A DNA stretch of 5,208 nucleotides from Fimbriimonadaceae bacterium (GCA_014380605.1 JACMJO010000270.1:1-5208); one strand, 5' to 3'. Counted from the stretch's first letter, positions 1-5,152 are shown. Notes: generated by a model not told the origin, from the letters alone. Translations and numbers: made by a program.

Positions 1-1
1 A

Positions 2-457
2 TCCCCGGGACCTTGCACACCTGATCAATCGGGCGTTTGCCTCGACATACTCCGGTGGGCCCTTTTGGCGGAAGGTCCTAAGATTCCGATCTTCGGGGTC
101 TGTTTAGGGCACCAAGCGATTGGTGAGGTGGCAGGTGGGACTGTGAGACAGGCCCGAAATATCATGCATGGAAAGGCTTCTATGGTTTCGCACGACGGGA
201 AAGGCCTTTTTGAGGGCATGCCCAACCCATTTAGCGCCATTCGCTACCATTCCCTCATCGTAACCAGGGACTCGGTACCGCCCGGATTCCTTGTGACCGC
301 AACCTCCAACGACGACGGAGAGATCATGGGTCTCCGCCACGAATCTCTGCCAATCGAGGGCGTCCAGTTTCACCCCGAGTCCGTCTTGACGGAGGACGGA
401 TTTAGAATTGTTCAGAATTTTGTAGATCGCGTTGAGGCCCAGGTTCCCATTTCTTAA
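2..457 (+). CDS. trpG: Anthranilate synthase component II (glutamine amidotransferase), 5'-truncated by window edge
   Basis: The product hydrolyses glutamine and passes ammonia to the TrpE subunit, which makes anthranilate from chorismate in tryptophan synthesis. It is cytoplasmic. The reading frame is open from base 2 and begins in the family's SPGPCTP motif, so roughly 50 N-terminal residues of a usual ~190 are missing. A TTG at 65 is internal, not the start. The class I amidotransferase triad is intact: nucleophile Cys in GVCLGH (101-103), and His (371-373) and Glu (377-379) in FHPES. The HGK stretch and RYHSL motif are typical of the TrpG/PabA subfamily. The gene ends with TAA at 455-457, and no trpD or other trp gene follows on this strand, so it appears to end its operon. 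It could also serve as PabA in folate synthesis, because the two subunits are not separable by motif. Family assignment is very sure; the trpG versus pabA choice is less so. Confidence 0.93.
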   Translation, partial: SPGPCTPDQSGVCLDILRWALLAEGPKIPIFGVCLGHQAIGEVAGGTVRQARNIMHGKASMVSHDGKGLFEGMPNPFSAIRYHSLIVTRDSVPPGFLVTATSNDDGEIMGLRHESLPIEGVQFHPESVLTEDGFRIVQNFVDRVEAQVPIS

Positions 458-468
458 CGTAAAACCGC

Positions 469-485
469 TTGTCCATATTTGACAA
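469..485 (+). terminator. Weak hairpin just after trpG
   Basis: TTGTC (469-473) and GACAA (481-485) form a 5-bp, AT-leaning stem with a 7-nt loop, 12 nt after the trpG stop. No T-run follows, so this is at best a poor intrinsic terminator. The right arm overlaps the TTGACA of a candidate promoter. Confidence 0.15.
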
Positions 486-508
486 TTCTGGTGATTTCGA
501 TCTATTCT
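479..508 (+). promoter_or_regulatory. Candidate sigma70-type promoter pointing antisense to the 155-residue gene
   Basis: A perfect -35 TTGACA (479-484) is followed after 18 nt by TATTCT (503-508), a 4/6 match to TATAAT. Transcription would begin near 515 and run antisense through the convergent gene at 556-1023. No convincing + strand gene lies downstream, so the product would be a non-coding antisense RNA. A chance match is possible. Confidence 0.3.
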
Positions 509-555
509 CTTGCCTAAGGTGCGGTTGGGCGCTGCTGCTTCATGCCCTCCGCATC

Positions 556-1023
556 TTATTTCCTGAGAGCTTCGCTCTCTATTTCGATCGCAAGCAACTT
601 CCAATCTTCGCCTCGCTTGACGACTTCAAACTTGACGGCTCCCGCCCCTTTTTCAAATTGCGCAGTTGCATTAGTGGTGACGATAACAAGAGAGTTGCCA
701 TTGCTAGTCTTGGCTTGGGTATTGCTGGCGGTGAACTCACCCACGCTCTTGAAGGCGCCAAGCTTTTCCTTGTATAGGGCCAGAAGGGTCCTTAAGTTGT
801 CTTCTTTGACTTGCTCCTTGAATTCTGGAGACGCCACTCCTTGCACGACGTCATAGTCCCAACTCTTAGCAATCTGCGGAAGGATTTGGGCCGAGTATTT
901 GTCAGCCTGATCGTTTGCATCGGCTACCGACTGGAACAATCCCTTCCCAAGGAAGAACATCCCGCCACAACAGGCAAGACCAAGAAATGCGAGTACGCCA
1001 AGAACGATCCAGACAACCTTCAT
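556..1023 (-). CDS. Unrecognised small protein with one N-terminal membrane segment
   Basis: I do not recognise this 155-residue protein. Residues 4-25 are strongly hydrophobic with a single Lys before them, which fits a signal anchor. The adjacent Cys18-Cys19 lie within or at the end of this segment, but the residues before them (GLA-C) do not make a good lipobox. The remaining ~125 residues would be outside the membrane. They comprise a helical part (about 30-95, with SPEFKEQVKEDNLRTLL) and a strand-rich C-terminus ending in a pattern of the kind V-K-F-E-V-V-K-R-G-E-D-W-K-L-L-A-I-E-I. That order resembles small NTF2-like or DUF4019/DUF3887-type secreted domains, but this is only a resemblance. 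It lies 47 nt downstream of the histidine kinase on the same strand and could be co-transcribed with it. The ATG at 1021-1023 has no Shine-Dalgarno but a TATACT 8 nt upstream. Coding status is supported by the coherent protein pattern. Confidence 0.8.
   Translation of the reverse strand: MKVVWIVLGVLAFLGLACCGGMFFLGKGLFQSVADANDQADKYSAQILPQIAKSWDYDVVQGVASPEFKEQVKEDNLRTLLALYKEKLGAFKSVGEFTASNTQAKTSNGNSLVIVTTNATAQFEKGAGAVKFEVVKRGEDWKLLAIEIESEALRK
565..579. terminator. Terminator-like hairpin at the 3' end of the 155-residue gene
   Basis: GAGAGC (565-570) and GCTCTC (574-579) form a perfect 6-bp stem around TTC. The hairpin lies within the last codons of the minus-strand gene (residues E-S-E-A-L) and can form in transcripts of either strand. 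Neither side has a proper T-run, so intrinsic termination is doubtful. It may protect or pause the converging transcripts. Confidence 0.2.
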
Positions 1024-1031
1024 GTCGCAGG

Positions 1032-1037
1032 AGTATA
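1032..1037 (-). promoter_or_regulatory. -10 element TATACT, near-leaderless promoter of the 155-residue gene
   Basis: Read on the minus strand, TATACT (5/6 to consensus) ends 8 nt before the ATG. A start point 7 nt beyond it (about 1025, an A) would leave a leader of about 2 nt. No good -35 is visible at 16-18 nt spacing. The same placement is seen before the LON and ROK genes, which raises its credibility. Confidence 0.4.
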
Positions 1038-1053
1038 GCGTTTATTTCACGCT

Positions 1054-1080
1054 GCTGGACGGAGAGAGGCTTAGTCCGGC
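1054..1080 (-). other. Hairpin between the histidine kinase and the 155-residue gene
   Basis: Bases 1054-1060 and 1074-1080 pair over 7 positions (one G-U) around a 13-nt loop that contains the kinase stop codon. There is no T-run after it on the minus strand, so it is not a clear terminator. It could modulate read-through into the downstream gene. Confidence 0.2.
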
Positions 1081-2849
1081 TGTGCCTTCGCCTTTTCGAT
1101 ATCGAGGTCCTTGGGAAGCCGCACGAAGAACGTTGAGCCAACGCCAACTTCAGATTCTGCCCATATCTGTCCCATATGAACCTTCTCAACCAAGTGCTTG
1201 ACTAGGTACAGGCCAAGGCCGGTGCCATAAATCTTGCGATTGTCCTCGTTGTTCACGCGGTGGAAGCGCTCAAACACCTTCGACAAGTGTTCCTTGGGAA
1301 TTCCGAGGCCTTGATCCTGAACACCGATAAGAACGTCGCTGCCTTCAAGTTTTGCGTGAACAATGACATCGCCACCGTTGGGCGAATACTTGATCGCATT
1401 GTTTAGCAGGTTGGTAAGGATTTGGTCGAGTTTGTCTTGATCGCCAATGATCATTTCCGGCAACTCGTTATGCACCTTGAGCAAGACCTTGTGCCGGCTT
1501 GAAGCTTGTTGCTGGACCATAACCGCCTTTTCTAGGAGAGGCAGAAGTTCAAATCGAGAATAGTTAGGAGTAAGAGACTCGCCTGCTTCGATGCGGCTTG
1601 TGTTTAGTAAGTCGTCGATGAGGCGGCGTAAGCGATCGCACTCCTGAACAACGATCCCGAGGAATTCCCGCTGGTCTTCCTTTGAATACACGTCCTCATC
1701 GATACCTTCAAGCAAAGTGCTGGAGAAGCCCTTGATTGCCGTGAGCGGCGTACGGAGTTCATGAGAAGCCATCGCCACAAAGTTCGACTTCATCTTGTCG
1801 ATGTTCTTCATCTCGGTAATGTCGTTGAAGATGGCGACAAGTCCAAGGTCTCGCCCTTCCTCGTTTCGGACCTGAGCGGATTGAACTTCGTAGATTCGGT
1901 CTGAGCCCCGGACATGCACATGGATTTCTGCCTTCGGAGTATCCTCGCCACGTTGATTTGCAAGGAAAATTTTCTCGATCGCCTCGTTGCGAATGACATC
2001 GCGATAGTTCTTGCCGATCGCTTCTTGATCGGTGCCGAAAATCTCCCTTGCGGACGCGTTCATTTGGCTGAGTCGCCCTTCCGGCGACACTAGGATTAAG
2101 CCCGCCGCCAGCGACTCAAATGTTTGGAGAAGCTCTTCCCTTTCTTCAACGACTTCTCGGTACATCTGCAGATTCGCGATAATCGAACCCACGTTGCGGG
2201 CCATTCGCTCAAGGAGGCGAACATCCTCGTCGTTGAAATCCTCTCCGTGGCGCTTGTTGAAAGCGTGAAGGACGCCGATCGTCGTCCGGTCGATGACCCG
2301 GTTCTCTTCGTCCCTCTTCTCAATAACTAGAGGAACCGTGATGCCGTTTTGAACGTGCAGGAGGCCGAATGGGTCCTCATTGGTTCGAGGGTCGGCCGCC
2401 GTATCGTGGAAAATAGCCGGTTCGCCTTCCCTGAAAACTTTGCCTGAGATCCCATGAGTGGCGCGGATGCGGAAGATCTTTAGGTGCTCATCGTCGATGC
2501 CGTAGGCAGGAGGGATACCGATTAACTCGCCTTTTTCGCGATCGTAAAACATGATCGCAATCTTTTCGGCCTGCAGAATCATTGCGATTCGCTGCACAAG
2601 CCGGCGCAAAGTTACGTCGGCTTCATTAATCGGCGCAACTTCCATGCCCGAGTCAACTGACGACCGCATTTGACTTCGGTTGTCGGAGTCGGAGAGCGAG
2701 CCGCCCGGACTCAAATTCTCGGCAGAACGGCGTCTCTCTCGTTCGTCCTCGAGTTGCCTCTTGGTTTCTTCTAACTGCTTTCGCAAATCTTCCAAGTTAT
2801 GCGACTCGTCTTTTCCGTCCATCATCTTTCCGGGAACTCCAAAGGACAC
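1071..2849 (-). CDS. Cytoplasmic sensor histidine kinase (coiled coil-GAF-PAS-HisKA-HATPase)
   Basis: This 592-residue protein senses a signal, autophosphorylates on His and passes phosphate to a response regulator. Order: charged coiled coil about 16-45, polar linker 46-72, GAF about 80-228, a short helical connector, PAS about 238-345, HisKA about 354-420 and HATPase_c about 465-580. The H-box is ASHELRTPL with His363. The N-box is LTNLLNNAIKYSP (about 478-490), the G1 box DQGLGIP (512-518), the F-box VFERFHRV (525-532) and the G2 box GTGLGLYLV (542-550), so all catalytic boxes are intact. There is no transmembrane segment, hence a soluble sensor of an internal or diffusible cue. The GAF domain has no Cys, which argues against covalent bilin binding. 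The GTG at 2849 is chosen because GGAGGT lies 11 nt upstream and a stop closes the frame just before it. An ATG at codon 9 (2823-2825) is a real alternative. The ligand is unknown. The only response regulator in the window is the ANTAR protein at 4539-5114. Confidence 0.95.
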   Translation of the reverse strand: MSFGVPGKMMDGKDESHNLEDLRKQLEETKRQLEDERERRRSAENLSPGGSLSDSDNRSQMRSSVDSGMEVAPINEADVTLRRLVQRIAMILQAEKIAIMFYDREKGELIGIPPAYGIDDEHLKIFRIRATHGISGKVFREGEPAIFHDTAADPRTNEDPFGLLHVQNGITVPLVIEKRDEENRVIDRTTIGVLHAFNKRHGEDFNDEDVRLLERMARNVGSIIANLQMYREVVEEREELLQTFESLAAGLILVSPEGRLSQMNASAREIFGTDQEAIGKNYRDVIRNEAIEKIFLANQRGEDTPKAEIHVHVRGSDRIYEVQSAQVRNEEGRDLGLVAIFNDITEMKNIDKMKSNFVAMASHELRTPLTAIKGFSSTLLEGIDEDVYSKEDQREFLGIVVQECDRLRRLIDDLLNTSRIEAGESLTPNYSRFELLPLLEKAVMVQQQASSRHKVLLKVHNELPEMIIGDQDKLDQILTNLLNNAIKYSPNGGDVIVHAKLEGSDVLIGVQDQGLGIPKEHLSKVFERFHRVNNEDNRKIYGTGLGLYLVKHLVEKVHMGQIWAESEVGVGSTFFVRLPKDLDIEKAKAQPD

Positions 2850-2860
2850 CTTCTGAATCT

Positions 2861-2866
2861 ACCTCC
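2861..2866 (-). promoter_or_regulatory. Ribosome binding site GGAGGT of the histidine kinase
   Basis: On the minus strand GGAGGT stands 11 nt before the GTG at 2849. The spacing is a little long but the match is strong, and it supports GTG over the downstream ATG. It contrasts with the LON, ROK and 155-residue genes, which lack a comparable site. Confidence 0.6.
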
Positions 2867-2870
2867 GATG

Positions 2871-2914
2871 GACCAATCTCTGCACCCTGCAAACGTTAGG
2901 GTTACGATCTGGTC
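2871..2914 (-). promoter_or_regulatory. Nested inverted repeats in the leader of the histidine kinase
   Basis: An outer pair GACCA (2871-2875) / TGGTC (2910-2914) encloses an inner pair ACCCT (2884-2888) / AGGGT (2898-2902) with a 9-nt loop. All of it falls in the ~77-nt leader predicted from the minus-strand promoter, upstream of the ribosome binding site. It could be an operator or an RNA structure. Each stem is only 5 bp, so chance is possible. Confidence 0.25.
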
Positions 2915-2932
2915 TGATTCGCTGCTATGAGC

Positions 2933-2961
2933 GTTATAATGGAAGCGGGATGGCCGGTCAA
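2933..2961 (-). promoter_or_regulatory. Sigma70-type promoter of the histidine kinase
   Basis: Read on the minus strand, TTGACC (2961-2956, 5/6 to TTGACA), a 17-nt spacer and TATAAC (2938-2933, 5/6 to TATAAT) form a near-ideal promoter. The expected start is an A near 2926, giving a leader of about 77 nt with a ribosome binding site. The -35 box lies within codons 3-4 of the divergent LON gene, and the -10 overlaps that gene's own -10. Confidence 0.6.
2935..2940 (+). promoter_or_regulatory. -10 element TATAAT, near-leaderless promoter of the LON-domain gene
   Basis: A perfect TATAAT ends 9 nt before the ATG at 2950. The predicted start point is G2947, leaving about 3 nt of leader. No good -35 is found at 16-18 nt spacing. 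It shares TTATAA (2934-2939) with the opposing kinase promoter. GGAAG at 2941-2945 could be a weak ribosome binding site only if transcription begins further upstream. Confidence 0.55.
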
Positions 2962-3621
2962 CTCGAAGAGCTCCCATTATTCCCTCTGCACACGGTGCTT
3001 TTTCCTTACGCTCAATTACAATTACACGTCTTTGAGGACAGATACCGCGAGATGGTTCGGTCTTGCGTTGAATTTGATAGGCCCTTTGGGATCGTTCTGA
3101 TTCGCGAGGGGAGTGAAATCGGGGGGCAAGCTGCGCCATATATGGTGGGCACAGCCGTTCGAATCCTCAAAGTGATTCCTTACGACGATGGGCGGATGGA
3201 CATTCACGTCGAGGGAGAACGACGGTTTCGTATCCGGGAGTTGGATGAGGACTCTTTTCCCTATCCCATTGGCAAGGTCGAACCGGTCATCGAAGTAGAG
3301 ATCGACGAAACCGACGAAATCCAGCAGCTTTTTGGTGAAGCCAAGGATCAGTTCGAGCAACTTATCCAAAAGCTTTTCGCGCGGCAGGAGTTCAACGTTT
3401 CAGTTAAGCTTCCGACCGATCCCGTGGTTTTATCGTTCACGATCGCCAATATGCTGCACATGGAAAACCTAGCTAAACAGCGACTCCTTGAAACAACGGA
3501 TACATTGGAGCGAGTGGCAACGCTAATGCCGATCCTTCAGATGCAGAATTTGGAAGCAAAGGAAACGAACTACTACCGAATTGGCGGCGAAGATCTTCGG
3601 GAGTGGATCACGCCTAACTAG
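2950..3621 (+). CDS. Stand-alone LON substrate-binding-domain protein
   Basis: At 223 residues this protein consists almost wholly of the LON N-terminal (PUA-like) substrate-binding domain. It opens with the family signature LPLFPLHTVLFPYAQLQLHVFEDRYREM (residues 8-35), continues with the strand-rich part FGIVLIREG, GTAVRILKV and EGERRFRI (about 46-95), and ends in a helical bundle with a LANxLxxxxxxKQxLLE-like stretch (about 163-180). There is no AAA+ module and no Ser-Lys peptidase domain, so it is not itself a protease. Such proteins are widespread in bacteria and their role is largely unknown; binding of unfolded or tagged proteins is inferred from Lon. It diverges from the histidine kinase and lies 36 nt upstream of the ROK kinase on the same strand. 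The ATG at 2950 is supported by the domain beginning at once and by TATAAT 9 nt before it. Confidence 0.92.
   Translation: MAGQLEELPLFPLHTVLFPYAQLQLHVFEDRYREMVRSCVEFDRPFGIVLIREGSEIGGQAAPYMVGTAVRILKVIPYDDGRMDIHVEGERRFRIRELDEDSFPYPIGKVEPVIEVEIDETDEIQQLFGEAKDQFEQLIQKLFARQEFNVSVKLPTDPVVLSFTIANMLHMENLAKQRLLETTDTLERVATLMPILQMQNLEAKETNYYRIGGEDLREWITPN
3588..3599. repeat. 12-bp perfect palindrome near the end of the LON-domain gene
   Basis: CGAAGATCTTCG is fully self-complementary and sits about 60 nt before the ROK start. It could be an operator half-site pair, but it is in coding sequence and may be chance. Confidence 0.15.
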
Positions 3622-3644
3622 CTTTTGCCGCCCGTATAGCTGGA

Positions 3645-3650
3645 TACAAT
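3645..3650 (+). promoter_or_regulatory. -10 element TACAAT, near-leaderless promoter of the ROK kinase
   Basis: TACAAT (5/6 to consensus) ends 7 nt before the ATG at 3658, so transcription would start at about 3657-3658 with practically no leader. There is no Shine-Dalgarno in the 36-nt gap. A -35 is not obvious: TTTTGC at 3623-3628 is a poor match at 16 nt. Read-through from the LON gene is also possible. Confidence 0.42.
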
Positions 3651-3657
3651 CCGAGCC

Positions 3658-4542
3658 ATGTCCAACCTGCGCTGGGGGATCGACCTCGGCGGCACGAAAA
3701 TCGAGGCCGTCGCGCTAAATGGCACGACCGTGCTCGCTCGCCATCGAATCGCAACCGAAGCCGACCGGGGCTACCGCCACATCATCGCTCGCATCAAGGT
3801 CGCTCTTGAAGAAGTTGAGAGACAGTCGGGGGAGAAAGCAAATCGACTTGGCATCGGAACTCCTGGGACCCTCGATCCCCAGTCGCGGTTGATGCGGGGT
3901 TGCAACTCGACCGCTTTGAACGGACAGAACCTACTACAGGACCTCCAAGAAGCCCTAAGGCGGGACGTGAAGATCGCCAACGACGCCAACTGTTTTGCGC
4001 TCGCAGAGGCCCGTATGGGCGCTGGACGAGGCTATCCAGTGGTCTTCGGCGTAATCATGGGCACCGGTGTTGGTGGCGGCATCGCTGTCGATGGTACAGC
4101 TATTAGCGGTCTGCAAGGGATTGCGGGAGAGTGGGGACACAACAACCTCGTGCCAGAAGGCAATCCCTGCTACTGTGGGCGAAGAGGATGCGTTGAGACT
4201 GTCCTCAGTGGGCCTGCCCTTGAGCGACATTATGAATCCCTGGCGAAAGTCTCGCGAAAGCTCCCAGAAATTGTAGGCCGCCATCGGGATGGCTCCGATG
4301 AATTTGCGACGGCTACGATCTCCAGGTTGTTCCAGATGTTCGGACTTGCGATCGCCCCGATTGTGAACACGCTGGACCCGGACGCCATCATCTTGGGTGG
4401 AGGAGTGGGAAACATTCGAGAATTGATCGTTGAGGGCGCTCAGGCGGCCAAGCCACACATCTTCAATCCAAATCCCCAAATCCGACTGCTGTCGCCTGAA
4501 TTGGGCGACAGCGCGGGAGTCTTCGGAGCCGCTTTCCTTTAG
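3658..4542 (+). CDS. ROK-family sugar kinase, Mak-type fructokinase likely
   Basis: This 294-residue, full-length ROK enzyme phosphorylates a hexose with ATP in the cytoplasm. The phosphate-binding DLGGTK motif is at residues 9-14. The catalytic Asp109 lies in IANDANC. The second phosphate loop is MGTGVGGG (134-141). The sugar-contacting GEWGH gives Glu158 and His161, and the zinc site is His161 with Cys171, Cys173 and Cys178 (CYCGRRGC), followed by VET. The adenosine segment is ILGGGVGN (245-252). The motifs NSTALNG and GEWGHN plus the overall layout resemble E. coli manno(fructo)kinase Mak more than glucokinase or the ROK repressors, and there is no N-terminal DNA-binding domain. Fructose, mannose or another hexose could be the substrate; this is inference. 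No transporter or sugar pathway gene adjoins it. Its TAG overlaps the stop of the opposing ANTAR regulator gene by 3 nt, within a 4-nt gene overlap. Confidence 0.94.
   Translation: MSNLRWGIDLGGTKIEAVALNGTTVLARHRIATEADRGYRHIIARIKVALEEVERQSGEKANRLGIGTPGTLDPQSRLMRGCNSTALNGQNLLQDLQEALRRDVKIANDANCFALAEARMGAGRGYPVVFGVIMGTGVGGGIAVDGTAISGLQGIAGEWGHNNLVPEGNPCYCGRRGCVETVLSGPALERHYESLAKVSRKLPEIVGRHRDGSDEFATATISRLFQMFGLAIAPIVNTLDPDAIILGGGVGNIRELIVEGAQAAKPHIFNPNPQIRLLSPELGDSAGVFGAAFL
4488..4512. terminator. Perfect 9-bp stem-loop inside the ROK 3' end, just beyond the regulator's stop
   Basis: GCTGTCGCC (4488-4496) and GGCGACAGC (4504-4512) pair perfectly around the 7-nt loop TGAATTG. For the minus-strand regulator gene this hairpin begins 27 nt after its stop codon, where a terminator is expected. 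No long T-run follows on either strand, so it does not meet the intrinsic terminator rule. It may work with Rho or as a 3'-end stabiliser. On the + strand it lies within ROK codons 277-285. Confidence 0.35.
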
Positions 4543-5114
4543 ATGGACTTGGCGAGGATAATTGCTTCCGCGACTTCTTTCATCGTCTTGCGAAGGTTCA
4601 TGGATTGGAGCTGAATGCGGCGGTAAGCCTCGGTCTCGTTCAATCCATGTTCGTCCATCAAGATTCCCTTTGCCCTATCGATCAACTTGCGGGTTTCTAG
4701 CTTCTCTTCGAGGGAAGATACTTCTTTGTTGAGTTGGAGATTCTGTTCGTACCGACTTCGCGCAACCTCGATCGCGGGAGGCAGATCGCTAGGCTTGAAC
4801 GGCTTAACCAGGTAGGCGAAAACGCCCGCATCCTTGGCTCGATCCACTAGCTCTTTGTCTGAGTAAGCAGTTAGCAAGATTGTTGGTGCGATGTTTTCGT
4901 CCGTGATAATGGAAACGGCTTCAATTCCGTCCATCACGGGCATCTTCACATCGAGAATGCAGATGTCCGGCTTGGCGTCGCGAGCGGCCGCAACGGCCTG
5001 CTGGCCATCTCCTGCTTCAGCGACAACCTCGTAGTCGAGGTTCTCCAGCATCTGCTTGAGGTCGAGACGAATGATCGGATCGTCGTCGGCGATGAGAACT
5101 CTGAGTTTTGCCAT
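4539..5114 (-). CDS. REC-ANTAR response regulator (RNA-binding antiterminator type)
   Basis: This 191-residue regulator has an N-terminal receiver domain (about 3-120), a coiled-coil linker (about 121-142) and a C-terminal ANTAR domain (about 135-188). The receiver is complete: acidic pair Asp11-Asp12, phosphoacceptor Asp55 in LDVKMPVMDG, Thr82 and Lys104 in KPF. The ANTAR part shows the family pattern LIDRAKGILMDEHGLNETEAYRRI...SMNLRKTMKEVAEAI. ANTAR domains bind paired hexaloop hairpins in mRNA and prevent termination or control translation; PdtaR (Rv1626), AmiR and NasR are known relatives, PdtaR having this same order. The ATG at 5112-5114 is preferred over an in-frame GTG at 5147, because AGAAGG lies 6 nt before it and the receiver fold begins at once. 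The partner kinase is probably the one at 1071-2849, or one outside the window. Its TAA overlaps the ROK stop. Confidence 0.95.
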   Translation of the reverse strand: MAKLRVLIADDDPIIRLDLKQMLENLDYEVVAEAGDGQQAVAAARDAKPDICILDVKMPVMDGIEAVSIITDENIAPTILLTAYSDKELVDRAKDAGVFAYLVKPFKPSDLPPAIEVARSRYEQNLQLNKEVSSLEEKLETRKLIDRAKGILMDEHGLNETEAYRRIQLQSMNLRKTMKEVAEAIILAKSI

Positions 5115-5120
5115 GGTGGA

Positions 5121-5126
5121 CCTTCT
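5121..5126 (-). promoter_or_regulatory. Ribosome binding site AGAAGG of the ANTAR regulator
   Basis: On the minus strand AGAAGG stands 6 nt before the ATG at 5114. It decides the start in favour of this ATG, because the alternative GTG at 5147 has no such site. Confidence 0.6.
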
Positions 5127-5129
5127 CGT

Positions 5130-5150
5130 CGGGCACGACGTCGACACCCG
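5130..5150 (-). promoter_or_regulatory. Possible leader hairpin before the ANTAR regulator
   Basis: In the minus-strand RNA, CGGGUGU (5150-5144) can pair with GUGCCCG (5136-5130) around a 7-nt loop. Three of the seven pairs are G-U. It lies 3 nt upstream of the ribosome binding site. The 8-bp DNA palindrome CGACGTCG (5136-5143) is in the same place, so a protein-binding site is an alternative. Confidence 0.2.
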
Positions 5151-5152
5151 GG

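Noticed and set aside
65..67. TTG as the start of trpG
   Set aside because: The frame continues upstream to the window edge with the conserved SPGPCTP motif, so this TTG codes an internal Leu.
463..526. AACCGC/GCGGTT inverted repeat after trpG as a terminator
   Set aside because: It is only 6 bp with a 52-nt loop and no T-run, so it is not a plausible hairpin terminator.
104..604. 166-codon open frame on the minus strand opposite trpG
   Set aside because: It is antisense to a clearly real trpG and runs into the end of the 155-residue gene. Its translation shows no domain pattern.
469..856. Two overlapping + strand open frames of about 100 codons after trpG
   Set aside because: They mirror the 155-residue gene and lack ribosome binding sites. 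The protein sequences look like translated antisense.
1032..1055. Lipoprotein call for the 155-residue protein, whose N-terminus is encoded at about 967-1023, or a strong -35 for its promoter in this stretch
   Set aside because: The residues before Cys18/Cys19 do not fit a lipobox, and no hexamer here resembles TTGACA at 16-18 nt spacing.
902..1189. Minus-strand frame across the kinase/155-residue junction
   Set aside because: It overlaps both real genes in another frame, is rich in Arg, Ser and Cys, and has no recognisable pattern.
2822..3139. 105-codon minus-strand frame spanning the divergent promoter region
   Set aside because: It overlaps the LON gene start, both promoters and the kinase start. 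The composition is that of a shadow frame.
3955..4479. 174-codon minus-strand frame inside the ROK gene
   Set aside because: It is fully antisense to a gene with all ROK motifs, and no family pattern is seen.
5145..5147. GTG at 5147 as the start of the ANTAR regulator
   Set aside because: The extra 11 residues precede the receiver fold without homology pattern. The ATG at 5114 has a good ribosome binding site.
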